Below are positions 34,516 through 42,929 of a DNA stretch of 64,000 bases, one piece after another. The DNA is from Lachnospiraceae bacterium (lineage in GTDB: Bacteria; Bacillota; Clostridia; Lachnospirales; Lachnospiraceae). The notes under the pieces were generated by a model. It worked only from the letters and a program-made list of their open reading frames with translations. It was not told the origin of the DNA and did not search any database. Made by a program: the position numbers and the translations under genes. Position 1 is the first letter of the stretch; every line of letters begins with the position of its first letter. The stretch spans positions 19,220 through 83,219 of the forward strand of contig JAFRWN010000149.1 in assembly GCA_017437965.1 (NCBI GenBank). Reading direction: 5' to 3'.

Positions 34516-34543
34516 ATAATCAAAGCCGATTTTACAAATGTTC

Positions 34544-36382
34544 CTACTCAACCGTTACGCTCTTTGCGAGGTTTCTCGGTTTATCAACATCAAGACCTCT
34601 TTCGATGCTTACATAATAGCTGAGAAGCTGGAGCGGTACAACTGCAAGGCTTGCTGCAAACAGAGGATTGATCTTCGGGATATAAACCGTAAAGTCTGCC
34701 GAATCCTCAACACTGTAATTACCGTAGCTTGTAAGTCCCATGCTGTAGGCGCCGCGGCTCTTGCACTCTACCATGTTGCTGATGGTCTTTTCGAAGAGGT
34801 CGGTCTGGGTCAGCACGCTTATTACCTGAATTCCCTTTTCGATAAGGGATATGGTTCCGTGCTTCAGCTCGCCTGCCGCATATGCCTCGGAGTGGATGTA
34901 GCTGATTTCCTTGAGCTTAAGACTGCCCTCCATGCAGATCGCATAATCGATTCCACGTCCGATAAAGAAGATATCGGTTGAGTTTGCAAGCTTGTTTGAG
35001 AACCACTGTATTCTTTCCTTGTCCTCAAGTATCTTTGTAATCTTGTCAGGAATTGTTTCAAGCTCTTTAATAAGCTCGGTATATTTTGCATCATCAAGAT
35101 GTCCGCGAAGCTTTCCGAACTCGATTGAAAGCAGGTATCCTGCGATAAGCTGTGCGGAATATGCCTTGGTAGTCGCAACCGCAATCTCGGGACCGGCAAG
35201 AGTATAAAGCACATAGTCTGCCTCACGAGCAATGGAGCTTCCTACAACATTTACGATTGCAAGAGTCTTGATGCCCTGGGTCTTAGCCTCACGGAGTGCT
35301 GCAAGTGAATCTGCGGTCTCACCCGACTGGCTGATGATAACGATAAGCTCGTTAGGATCAAGTATCGGGTTACGGTATCTGAACTCGGATGCAAGCTCGC
35401 ATCTTACGGGAACCCTTGCGAGACTCTCCATTACATACTGCATTACAACGCCTGCATGATAAGCGCTTCCGCAGGCTACCATGTAAATGCCCGTTACCGA
35501 ATTGATAACCTCTTCGGTAAGACCGATTTCGGAGAAATCAATTTTTCCGTCCTTTACATGGGTATTAAGGGTCTCACGTACAACCCTGGGCTGCTCGTGG
35601 ATTTCCTTGATCATGAAATGTTCATAGCCTTCCTTTTCGGCAGCCTCGGCATCCCACTTGATCTCAACGAGATCCTTCTTGATCTCTTCACCATCGAGGT
35701 TGTAGAAGGTGGCACCATCCTTGGTCAGCCTTCCCATCTCGTGGTTTCCGATATAATAAACATTTCTTGTATACTTAAGGATAGCAGGCACGTCGGATGC
35801 AACATAGCTTGCACCGTTTTCGGTGCCGATTATCATCGGGCTGTCCTTTCTTGCTACCCAGATCTCACCCGGGAAATCCTTGAACATCAGCACGAGCGCA
35901 TAGGAACCGCGCACACGTACCATGGTCTTTGCGATTGCATCTATGGGTCCGATGTTATATTTCTTATAGTAATAATCTACAAGCTTTACCACAACCTCGG
36001 TGTCGGTCTGTGAGTAAAAGCTGTAGCCTTTCTTGATCAGCTTTTCACGGAGCTCCTGGTAGTTCTCGATGATTCCGTTATGAACACCGACAACGTTCTT
36101 GTCATCCGTCGAATGTGGATGGGCATTGATTTCGGAAGGCTCTCCGTGGGTAGCCCAGCGTGTATGTCCGATACCGCAGGTACCGGGAACCGCAAGACCG
36201 TCATTGGTCTTCTCCTGAAGATCCTTGAGTCTTCCCTTTGCCTTTACGATAGTAAACTCATCATTATTATTTCTAACGGCAATACCTGCCGAATCATAGC
36301 CACGGTACTCAAGCTTTGAAAGTCCGTCAAGCAGTATGGGGGCAGCAGCCTCATTACCTACAACTCCGACTATTCCGCACAT
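34544..36382 (-). CDS. glmS: Glutamine--fructose-6-phosphate aminotransferase (isomerizing)
   Basis: A 612-residue enzyme making glucosamine-6-phosphate from fructose-6-phosphate and glutamine, the first step to UDP-GlcNAc for peptidoglycan. The mature N-terminal nucleophile is Cys2 (MCGIVGVVG). The glutaminase domain has EYRGYDSAGIAV and HTRWATHGEPS. Two SIS domains carry CGSAYHAGVV, SQSGETADSLAALREAK, FIGRGIDYAICMEGSLKLKEISYIHSEAYAAGELKHG, and the closing PRNLAKSVTVE. GGAGG lies 8 nt before the ATG. It has its own promoter; the leader is too short for a glmS ribozyme. Confidence 0.97.
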   Translation of the reverse strand: MCGIVGVVGNEAAAPILLDGLSKLEYRGYDSAGIAVRNNNDEFTIVKAKGRLKDLQEKTNDGLAVPGTCGIGHTRWATHGEPSEINAHPHSTDDKNVVGVHNGIIENYQELREKLIKKGYSFYSQTDTEVVVKLVDYYYKKYNIGPIDAIAKTMVRVRGSYALVLMFKDFPGEIWVARKDSPMIIGTENGASYVASDVPAILKYTRNVYYIGNHEMGRLTKDGATFYNLDGEEIKKDLVEIKWDAEAAEKEGYEHFMIKEIHEQPRVVRETLNTHVKDGKIDFSEIGLTEEVINSVTGIYMVACGSAYHAGVVMQYVMESLARVPVRCELASEFRYRNPILDPNELIVIISQSGETADSLAALREAKTQGIKTLAIVNVVGSSIAREADYVLYTLAGPEIAVATTKAYSAQLIAGYLLSIEFGKLRGHLDDAKYTELIKELETIPDKITKILEDKERIQWFSNKLANSTDIFFIGRGIDYAICMEGSLKLKEISYIHSEAYAAGELKHGTISLIEKGIQVISVLTQTDLFEKTISNMVECKSRGAYSMGLTSYGNYSVEDSADFTVYIPKINPLFAASLAVVPLQLLSYYVSIERGLDVDKPRNLAKSVTVE

Positions 36383-36433
36383 ATATTTATCCTCCGTTCA
36401 ACATCCGGCAGATGCCGGATAAAAATCTTTATT

Positions 36434-36462
36434 ATTTTACCATAAACCGACGATATTGGCAA
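36434..36462 (-). promoter_or_regulatory. Sigma-A promoter of glmS
   Basis: On the minus strand TTGCCA (36457-36462), a 17-nt spacer and TAAAAT (36434-36439). The short leader carries a 7-bp hairpin (ATCCGGC/GCCGGAT, about 36402-36419) just before the binding site. Confidence 0.75.
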
Positions 36463-36469
36463 CTAAAGA

Positions 36470-36997
36470 TTATTCCTTCTTCTCCTCCGCCGGCCTTTTT
36501 TCCACAATTTCAAGCCCGACGCTGACATCGGTATCGCGGTCGAACAGGTTCATGGAGATGATCGCCACCCTCTTATGGCGGTCGATTTTCTTGATGTAGC
36601 CTTCCATGCCCTGAAGAGGTCCTTCGGTAACATAGATATTGTCGCCTTCGATATAGCCCTTTGAAATATCGATGCCTTCATCATGTGTGATAAAGCTTTT
36701 TACAAGTTCCTCTTCCTTCTCACTGAGCGGGAAAAAGCTTCCGCCCGACTGAAGCACCAGGGAAAATTTCGGAATTCTTGCAAGGGCTATAGCAAAATCC
36801 TCTATCGAGTTGCTTTCGACAAAAAGATATGAAGGTATCAGCTTTTCCTTCTTCTTTTCCCACTTTTTCTTTACTTTTATATTTTTTATCCTGTAAAGGA
36901 TCTCCACACGCTCATAAAGAGAATGGTCGATCAGCTGCTCGACCATTTCCTTCATGTTTTCTTCGCGTCCGGTTGTTGTCCAGATTACATACCACAT
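36470..36997 (-). CDS. loaP: NusG-paralogue antiterminator LoaP
   Basis: A 175-residue NusG-family protein. The NGN domain starts MWYVIWTTTGREENMKEMV and ends around PLSEKEEELVKSF. The KOW domain has GYIEGDNIYVTEGPLQGMEGYIKKIDRHKR and ends VGLEIVEK. These match the LoaP subfamily better than housekeeping NusG. LoaP proteins bind RNA hairpins and carry polymerase through terminators in long, usually specialised operons. Here the gene is at the 3' end of the iorA-iorB-ligase operon. The ATG has only a distant GGAG. Which operon it serves (its own, or the surface-polymer or secretion genes) cannot be told from position. Confidence 0.88.
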   Translation of the reverse strand: MWYVIWTTTGREENMKEMVEQLIDHSLYERVEILYRIKNIKVKKKWEKKKEKLIPSYLFVESNSIEDFAIALARIPKFSLVLQSGGSFFPLSEKEEELVKSFITHDEGIDISKGYIEGDNIYVTEGPLQGMEGYIKKIDRHKRVAIISMNLFDRDTDVSVGLEIVEKRPAEEKKE

Positions 36998-37015
36998 ATA
37001 TTACGCTTACTCCAA

Positions 37016-38254
37016 TTACTCATATCTTTCGTCGATGACCCTCTTGGTCTTCTTTTCGCTTCTCGGAAGCATGCCAAGCTCGACTACCTTTACTATCGGC
37101 GTGAAGCCTATCTTCGCCTTGGTCTTGTCGGCTATCCTCTTTCCGAGGTCCTCGAAATCAACGCTTCCGCTCTGGGCCTCAACATAAAGACGCATGGTAT
37201 CCTTGCCGTCAAGATGTGAAATCCTGATCTGGTACTCGCTGGATGCACCCTCTGTCTCCGCAAGCACTTCTTCGATCTGGCTAGGGAATACATTGACACC
37301 CTTGATCTTAACCATGTCGTCGGTTCTTCCCTGGATGATATCGAGTCTCGGGAACTTTGAACCGCAGGGACATTCGCCCGGTATGATCCTCGAAAGGTCA
37401 TGGGTACGATAGCGGATCAGCGGTGCGCCTTCCTTGACAAGCGTGGTAATTACGATCTCGCCCTTTTCTCCGTCGGGTACAGGCTTAAGGGTCACGGGAT
37501 CGATTATTTCGATATAGATATAGTCATCCCAGTAATGCATGCCGGTCTCATATTTACAGTTGATACCGATGCCCGGGCCGTAGATTTCGGTCAGTCCGTA
37601 GATATCATAAAGCTCGATACCGAGTTCCTCATGTATCCTCTTTCTCATGCTCTCGCCCCAGCGCTCCGAACCGATGACGCCTTTTTTCAGGCAGATCTGG
37701 TCCTTTATGCCGCGCTTTTCTATTTCTTCTGCAAGGAGCAGTGCATATGATGAGGTTGCGCAGATAACGGTAGACTTAAGGTCAACCATCATTTTCAGCT
37801 GCTTTTCCGTGTTTCCGGGGCCCATCGGAATTGCCATGGCGCCAAGCTTTTCGCAGCCTGCCTGGAAACCGATGCCTGCGGTCCAGAGACCATAGCCAGG
37901 TGTGATCTGGATGCGGTCGTTCTTTGTGATCCCTGCCATTTCATAGCAGCGTGCGAACATGGTCGCCCAGTCATCAACATCCTTTTTGGTGTAGGGTATG
38001 ATTACGGGAAGGCCTGTTGTTCCGGATGAGGAGTGGATACGGACAATATCCTCCTCGGGCGCTGTCATAAGGCCCAACGGATATGCATCACGAAGGTCTG
38101 CCTTCTCCGAAAACGGAAGGTTTTCAAAATCCTCTGCCGATGCTACGCCGTCTACTCCTGCCTCGGCAAGCTTCTTGCCGTAAAAGCTGCCCGCACTCCG
38201 CAGGGCCCCTATCTGTTTGTTTACCAGTGCAAGCTGGGTGTCGTTGATTCTCAT
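37016..38254 (-). CDS. Aryl-CoA (phenylacetate-CoA-type) ligase
   Basis: A 412-residue ANL-superfamily ligase of the short PaaK type, activating an aryl acid (phenylacetate, indoleacetate or similar) with ATP and CoA. Motifs: IHSSSGTTGLPVIIPYTKKD for ATP phosphate binding, DIYGLTEIYGPG, and the C-terminal lid with IIQGRTDDMVKIKGVNVFPSQIEEVL. It is co-directional with indolepyruvate:ferredoxin oxidoreductase, a common pairing in anaerobes: the oxidoreductase yields aryl-acetyl-CoA and the ligase can recover the free acid or run in reverse to conserve ATP. AAAGGAAG precedes the ATG. Confidence 0.9.
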   Translation of the reverse strand: MRINDTQLALVNKQIGALRSAGSFYGKKLAEAGVDGVASAEDFENLPFSEKADLRDAYPLGLMTAPEEDIVRIHSSSGTTGLPVIIPYTKKDVDDWATMFARCYEMAGITKNDRIQITPGYGLWTAGIGFQAGCEKLGAMAIPMGPGNTEKQLKMMVDLKSTVICATSSYALLLAEEIEKRGIKDQICLKKGVIGSERWGESMRKRIHEELGIELYDIYGLTEIYGPGIGINCKYETGMHYWDDYIYIEIIDPVTLKPVPDGEKGEIVITTLVKEGAPLIRYRTHDLSRIIPGECPCGSKFPRLDIIQGRTDDMVKIKGVNVFPSQIEEVLAETEGASSEYQIRISHLDGKDTMRLYVEAQSGSVDFEDLGKRIADKTKAKIGFTPIVKVVELGMLPRSEKKTKRVIDERYE

Positions 38255-38266
38255 AGTTTTCTTCCT

Positions 38267-38743
38267 TTATTTTTTTATTTTTTCTTTATTTATCATTACA
38301 TCCACCACAACAATGAGCAGTGCGAGTACCGGGATCAGGAATATAAAGGACTCTGTCCAACTCGGGTAGAGAGCCGAAAAAATTCCGGTTGTTGCCACAA
38401 GTGTCATCACTATTCCCATAAAAATCCCGAAAAAACCTATTACACAAAGTATAAAAAAGAACAGTTTGTATCCTGCATGCTCTTCTTTGAGTTCTTCCAG
38501 ATTTTTAAATATGAAAAAATGCCACAAAACAGAAAACAGTATAATGAACAGTGCTCCGCCGACGATAATTAAAATCACGTTGACCTCGTACACCGTAACA
38601 CGAAAAAAGTCGCTACCGCCATATCCTTTATCCTCTTTTCCAATAAGCTGTACTGTGGTCGTAACGCAACTCAAACCGAATACTACAAGCCACATGAAAA
38701 ATGTTTTAAGTAAAATAATGTATTTTTCTTTCTTTTTATTCAT
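38267..38743 (-). CDS. Four-helix membrane protein, unknown
   Basis: A 158-residue protein with about four membrane helices (around residues 10-30, 55-75, 90-115 and 130-150) and short charged loops. No motif recognised. ATG 38743 is preferred (GAGG upstream); a GTG three codons earlier overlaps the iorB stop and has the binding site too close. It lies between iorB and the ligase gene. Confidence 0.65.
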   Translation of the reverse strand: MNKKKEKYIILLKTFFMWLVVFGLSCVTTTVQLIGKEDKGYGGSDFFRVTVYEVNVILIIVGGALFIILFSVLWHFFIFKNLEELKEEHAGYKLFFFILCVIGFFGIFMGIVMTLVATTGIFSALYPSWTESFIFLIPVLALLIVVVDVMINKEKIKK

Positions 38744-38748
38744 TTTTA

Positions 38749-39345
38749 TCACGCCTCATACTCAAGTGCTTTGAAATTAAGCTCCCAAAGGCTTTCCTTA
38801 AGTCTTTCCTTAAGAGCTTCCTTTATGTCCTCCGTATCAAGACCGAGAGCACCGCCCTTTACAGCCTGCCCTAAAAGAAGCACATTCATAACCTTGGTGT
38901 TACCAAGCTCTGCGCATGCCTTGTCGGTATCTACTACCGTAAGGTTCTTAACGGTTTTTCCAAGATAATCAAGCATATCCTGCCCGTTGTAATTTCCTCC
39001 ACCAAGTGCCGCAGTGACAGGCATTACTGCATGTCTCGCCGTTATCACCTGCCCGCCTTCCTTAAGATAGGGCAGCATCCTTACGGTCTCTCCGGGTTCA
39101 AAGCCGATGATGATATCGGCACTGCCCTTTGCTATCATTGGCGAGGCCGGTGCTTCAAAACTGCCGTCAGCCTTCATCTCGCCCATACGAAGATGCGAGA
39201 ATACGCTGCCGCCTCTCTGGGCCATGCCTATGGTCTCGGCGCTCATCACCGGTATATTTTTCTTCATGGCGGCCGCCGCAATAAGCTTGGAGGCAAGGAC
39301 AGTGCCCTGGCCTCCTATGCCGCAAAGTACAATATTTTTCATCAA
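38749..39345 (-). CDS. iorB: Indolepyruvate:ferredoxin oxidoreductase, beta subunit
   Basis: A 198-residue gamma-type domain subunit of the 2-oxoacid:ferredoxin oxidoreductase superfamily. It begins NIVLCGIGGQGTVLASKLIA and has SAETIGMAQRGGSVFSHLRMG and IIIGFEPGETVRMLPYL, as in IorB. It pairs with IorA (41033-42904) to oxidise arylpyruvates from Trp, Phe or Tyr to aryl-acetyl-CoA, CO2 and reduced ferredoxin. Unusually, three unknown genes separate the two subunits. The protein starts with two Met codons; either could serve. Confidence 0.94.
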   Translation of the reverse strand: MMKNIVLCGIGGQGTVLASKLIAAAAMKKNIPVMSAETIGMAQRGGSVFSHLRMGEMKADGSFEAPASPMIAKGSADIIIGFEPGETVRMLPYLKEGGQVITARHAVMPVTAALGGGNYNGQDMLDYLGKTVKNLTVVDTDKACAELGNTKVMNVLLLGQAVKGGALGLDTEDIKEALKERLKESLWELNFKALEYEA

Positions 39346-39363
39346 AAACTCCGTGAATGCTTA

Positions 39364-39786
39364 TCAGATAAGCTTCTTGAAATCATAGTAGTGCATTTCC
39401 TTGTCATATTTCATAAGCGCAGGCACAAAGCTGTGGGGAGCATAGCCCTTTGCGGCAACATCCGCAGGTGTCATCTTCACGGTCTTTGTGTAGTAAGCCT
39501 GATGCTCCTGCATATAGAACATGATGAGAACCTTTGACTTCTCTGCTTCCTGAGTGATCGAAACGATGAAAGCATTGGTGGTATACATATCCTTGCCTTC
39601 GGCCTTGGTATAGGTCTGGTTCATCATTTCATTCTTCTCTTCCTCGGAAAGAGTTGCAAGTATTGCCTGAGTCGTCGCACCTTCCTTCTTTGACACCTTG
39701 ATCGCAACAAATGCGAGGACAGCGCAGACAATAACACCGATGACGAGTCCCGCAAAGCTTCCGGGGCCCCAAACAAGTAGAAACAT
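39364..39786 (-). CDS. Membrane-anchored small protein, unknown
   Basis: A 140-residue protein with one N-terminal membrane helix (about 8-30: SFAGLVIGVIVCAVLAFVAI) and a soluble domain with predicted strands (NAFIVSITQEAEKSKVLIMFYMQ, AYYTKTVKM). No family recognised. It lies between iorB and another membrane protein within the same operon; the order suggests a lineage-specific insertion. Confidence 0.6.
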   Translation of the reverse strand: MFLLVWGPGSFAGLVIGVIVCAVLAFVAIKVSKKEGATTQAILATLSEEEKNEMMNQTYTKAEGKDMYTTNAFIVSITQEAEKSKVLIMFYMQEHQAYYTKTVKMTPADVAAKGYAPHSFVPALMKYDKEMHYYDFKKLI

Positions 39787-39816
39787 ATTTTTCCCTCCTG
39801 ATTATTTCATCCGCTT

Positions 39817-40779
39817 TTAAAAGCGGTTGTTCTCTACCATTTCCTTTGTGGCAAACATTCTTGTCGTGAATACGTTAGCTTCGTTGTATTTATCCTTTGT
39901 CAGCATATAGGCAATGTCGCCGTATTTTGCATCCTTTATCAAAAGCATCTGAGCAAATCCCACATGAAGACGCGTGAATCTGAGCTCATCACCTACCCAT
40001 TCATAAAAGCTCACATAGGAAAGATTTGAATTTGTAATCTTTTCCTTCTCTATGCCGACTATCATTATCTGCTTTATATAATTCATCTTCTGAACATCTC
40101 TGATATAAATATTTTTGAAGAACTTTATGCTCATGCAAACACAGAAGATAAAAAGAACCACAGCGACCGCAGTGATCACGGCAAATACCGTTTTGCTCAT
40201 GTCATCCGCTATCGAGGCGACGATGAAGATCCAGATAAGGCCTATAACGATCAGGCTCAGAAGGCTCAGCGCTATGCTTCCGGCAATGCTGCCCGCGGTA
40301 AATTTCCCGCTTTTTTTGATTGCATCCTTTATACCGGCGGTGTCCATGTCGTTCACCTGCCTTGCGTCCTCCTTCGGAAGCTTTAAAACTATCGGTGTCG
40401 GAAGCTTCTTTGCTTTTGAAAGGTCAAGACTGCTTGTGGCATTTACCGCTCCCACCAGGGTAAAGGTATTTCCGTCCACAGGTATTACATAGTAATCGTC
40501 CCCGCTGTAAATGCCTATCATTCTTTTTCCCGGTGTCAGTTCACCGAAAACCGCATAATAGGGGTAGTCGAATATGTATGTATTGCCTTTGTCATCCTTT
40601 AGATCGTCCTCGGCGAAGGTTATTATCTTTCCTTCCGGGCTGTCGCTTGACCGGTAGAAGGTAATGCCGTTGATATACGTGCTTTCCTGCTTAAGCCTCG
40701 AACGTATTTTTATCATGCCAAGCTCTTCAAGGCTTCTGCACAAAAGCCTGAATTCTTCGCCGTTCAGCTGTCTTTTCAT
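39817..40779 (-). CDS. Two-helix membrane protein, unknown
   Basis: A 320-residue protein: a soluble N-terminal domain (about 1-150) with many strands (TYIFDYPYYAVFGEL, MIGIYSGDDYYVIPV), two adjacent membrane helices (about 170-195 and 205-230), and a soluble C-terminal domain of 85 residues. The topology resembles Lachnospiraceae membrane proteins with a split cytoplasmic domain; I do not assign a family. Its ATG directly abuts the stop of the 74-residue protein upstream, so they are coupled. Confidence 0.65.
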   Translation of the reverse strand: MKRQLNGEEFRLLCRSLEELGMIKIRSRLKQESTYINGITFYRSSDSPEGKIITFAEDDLKDDKGNTYIFDYPYYAVFGELTPGKRMIGIYSGDDYYVIPVDGNTFTLVGAVNATSSLDLSKAKKLPTPIVLKLPKEDARQVNDMDTAGIKDAIKKSGKFTAGSIAGSIALSLLSLIVIGLIWIFIVASIADDMSKTVFAVITAVAVVLFIFCVCMSIKFFKNIYIRDVQKMNYIKQIMIVGIEKEKITNSNLSYVSFYEWVGDELRFTRLHVGFAQMLLIKDAKYGDIAYMLTKDKYNEANVFTTRMFATKEMVENNRF

Positions 40780-41004
40780 CTAGTACTCCTTGTCAACCTT
40801 TTCCACACCGCACATTTTCGCGAACATTTCAATTTCGGCATCGCTTCTCACCATGAACTGTTCCCTGAATTTTCCCGTGCGTATATTCTTAAAGCCCGCG
40901 ACTTTCTCGCCGTTGCATATGCTCGCATGAATTACGGGCTTCTCCTCTTCCCTGTCATAATCAAGCTGTCTGACCGTTCTCTCTTTTTTCCTGAACAGAC
41001 CCAC
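40780..41004 (-). CDS. Small soluble protein, unknown
   Basis: A 74-residue protein with a basic N-terminus (MGLFRKKERTVRQL), a strand-like middle (HASICNGEKVAGFKN) and an acidic helical end (DAEIEMFAKMCGVEKV). No family recognised. It lies 28 nt after iorA and abuts the next membrane protein, which it may partner. Confidence 0.6.
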   Translation of the reverse strand: MGLFRKKERTVRQLDYDREEEKPVIHASICNGEKVAGFKNIRTGKFREQFMVRSDAEIEMFAKMCGVEKVDKEY

Positions 41005-41032
41005 TTTATGCCTCCTTCTGACCGTAAGTGTA

Positions 41033-42904
41033 TCAGTTTATGGCCCCGACCGGGCAGACCTTTGCACAAAGCCCGCAGCCGGTACAGAACGAAGCATCGA
41101 CCTCAACTCTGCCGTTCTTTATGAAAAGGGCCGGACATCCGATTTCTTTGATGCACTTTTTGCAGTTTATGCACCTGACCGGATCGATGGCGCATTTTTT
41201 ACTGCTTTTTACTATCGCTATGCAAGGCGATCTAAAGATGATTGCCTTAACGCCAGGAAGCGCACTGATTCTTTTCACTGTCTCAACCGATCTGTCAAGG
41301 TCAAGAGGATCAACGGTTTCAACCGCAGTCACTCCGATACCTTCAAGTATCTTTTTCGGATCGATCTTTGCTACAACCTCGCCCATCATGGTCTTTCCGG
41401 TTCCGGGATGGGGCTGGTGCCCGGTCATCGCGGTCGTGGAATTGTCAAGTATGATAAGGGTCATGTCAGCCTGGTTGTAGACCGCATTCACTACTCCTGT
41501 TATCGCAGAGGCAAAGAATGTGGAATCACCCACAAAGGCAAAGCAGGTCGTGTCCGGCTCTATCCTTCCGATGCCCTGGGCGATATTTACACCCGCGCCC
41601 ATACAGAGGCAGGTATCGACCATGTCAAGCGGCATTGCGTTTCCGAGGGTATAACAGCCGATATCTCCTCCGAAGAAGGCTTTCTTTCCCTTCATTGCCT
41701 GCTTTACGGCGTAAAAGGAAGCCCTGTGAGGGCAGCCCGCACAAAGGACGGGCGGACGGACGGGAAGGTCGGGAACCGGAATGGTTTCGGAGACTGCCTG
41801 GTCCTTTGTGTCTTCTTTTATAACATCATCCTTTTCGTCTCCCAGCACAAACTCACGCAGCTTTTCCTTTATTATATCCCTTGTGTTCTCACCCGCTGCC
41901 GGCATATGGTGGCTTAATTTACCGTAAATCTTAGTAGAAAGATTGTATTTACCGCAGACATAGGTAAGATTTTTCTCAATTACAGGGTCAAGCTCCTCGA
42001 AAACCAACACCTCGTCGAGGTTTTCAAGAAATTCCTTTGCCAGAGCCTCGGGAAAAGGAAATGGTGTGGATATTTTTAGGAGTTCAAGCCCGTTTCCAAG
42101 TTCCTCTTCTTCAGAAATCAGAGCAATTTCCTCCTCGGCATAGGCAAAGCTGATGCCTCCCGCTGCCACGCCTTTTCTCTTTAGTTCCGGATCCGGCTCC
42201 ACAGGCACCTTGAACCCACATATATAATTCTTGTCATAATCTGAGAAAAGGTTCGCAAGCTTTTCGTTTCTTTCCTCGATTTTTCCGTGATTTGCAAAGG
42301 AAAGCCTCGGGAAGATCACCCATCTCTTACTGTCCTTCACAAACCCTTCCGGCTTATTTACATAATATTCGCCCTCATCCTTTATCTCAAGGCTTGCATA
42401 ACCATGGCAGACCCTGGTCGTAGGGCGCAGAAAAACAGGAGTGCCGTATTTTTCCGAAAGGTCAAAGGCCTCCTGTATCATTTCATATGCTTCCTCCGCC
42501 GACGAAGGATCAAAGCAGGGCAGCTTTGAAAATGCCGCAAAGCTTCTTGTGTCCTGCTCGGTCTGGGATGAAATCGGGCCGGGATCGTCTGCCACAAGCA
42601 CGACCATTCCACCCTTTACGCCTACATATTCAAGGCTCATAAGAGGATCCGCGGCAACATTTAATCCGACCTGCTTCATGGTAACGAGTGCCCTCGCACC
42701 CGAATATGCGGCACCTGCAGCCATTTCAAGCGCAGCCTTTTCGTTTACCGACCACTCAACATAGGTATTCTCATTCCTTCTTTTTGCAACGGTTTCAAGC
42801 ACCTCCGAAGAAGGAGTGCCCGGGTAGCCGCAGACCACATTTACGCCCGCAGCGAGTGCTCCCATTGCAATTGCCTCGTTTCCCATCAAAAATTCATTAT
42901 GCAT
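41033..42904 (-). CDS. iorA: Indolepyruvate:ferredoxin oxidoreductase, alpha subunit
   Basis: A 623-residue fusion of the 2-oxoacid oxidoreductase alpha and beta domains with a C-terminal ferredoxin. The pyrimidine-binding half starts LMGNEAIAMGALAAGVNVVCGYPGTPSSEVLE. The TPP domain has CAGCPHRASFYAV, GDIGCYTLG and FVGDSTFFASAITGVVNA. The last 60 residues have two 4Fe-4S clusters (CINCKKCIKEIGC and CTGCGLCAKVCP). It oxidises aryl 2-oxoacids and delivers electrons to ferredoxin. First gene of an eight-gene run ending with loaP. Confidence 0.96.
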   Translation of the reverse strand: MHNEFLMGNEAIAMGALAAGVNVVCGYPGTPSSEVLETVAKRRNENTYVEWSVNEKAALEMAAGAAYSGARALVTMKQVGLNVAADPLMSLEYVGVKGGMVVLVADDPGPISSQTEQDTRSFAAFSKLPCFDPSSAEEAYEMIQEAFDLSEKYGTPVFLRPTTRVCHGYASLEIKDEGEYYVNKPEGFVKDSKRWVIFPRLSFANHGKIEERNEKLANLFSDYDKNYICGFKVPVEPDPELKRKGVAAGGISFAYAEEEIALISEEEELGNGLELLKISTPFPFPEALAKEFLENLDEVLVFEELDPVIEKNLTYVCGKYNLSTKIYGKLSHHMPAAGENTRDIIKEKLREFVLGDEKDDVIKEDTKDQAVSETIPVPDLPVRPPVLCAGCPHRASFYAVKQAMKGKKAFFGGDIGCYTLGNAMPLDMVDTCLCMGAGVNIAQGIGRIEPDTTCFAFVGDSTFFASAITGVVNAVYNQADMTLIILDNSTTAMTGHQPHPGTGKTMMGEVVAKIDPKKILEGIGVTAVETVDPLDLDRSVETVKRISALPGVKAIIFRSPCIAIVKSSKKCAIDPVRCINCKKCIKEIGCPALFIKNGRVEVDASFCTGCGLCAKVCPVGAIN

Positions 42905-42929
42905 TATTTCGTTTATTACCAGTCCTTAA

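Noticed and set aside
36383..36469. glmS ribozyme upstream of glmS
   Set aside because: Only 87 nt separate the genes and they contain a promoter plus one short hairpin; the ribozyme core is far longer and its conserved elements are absent.
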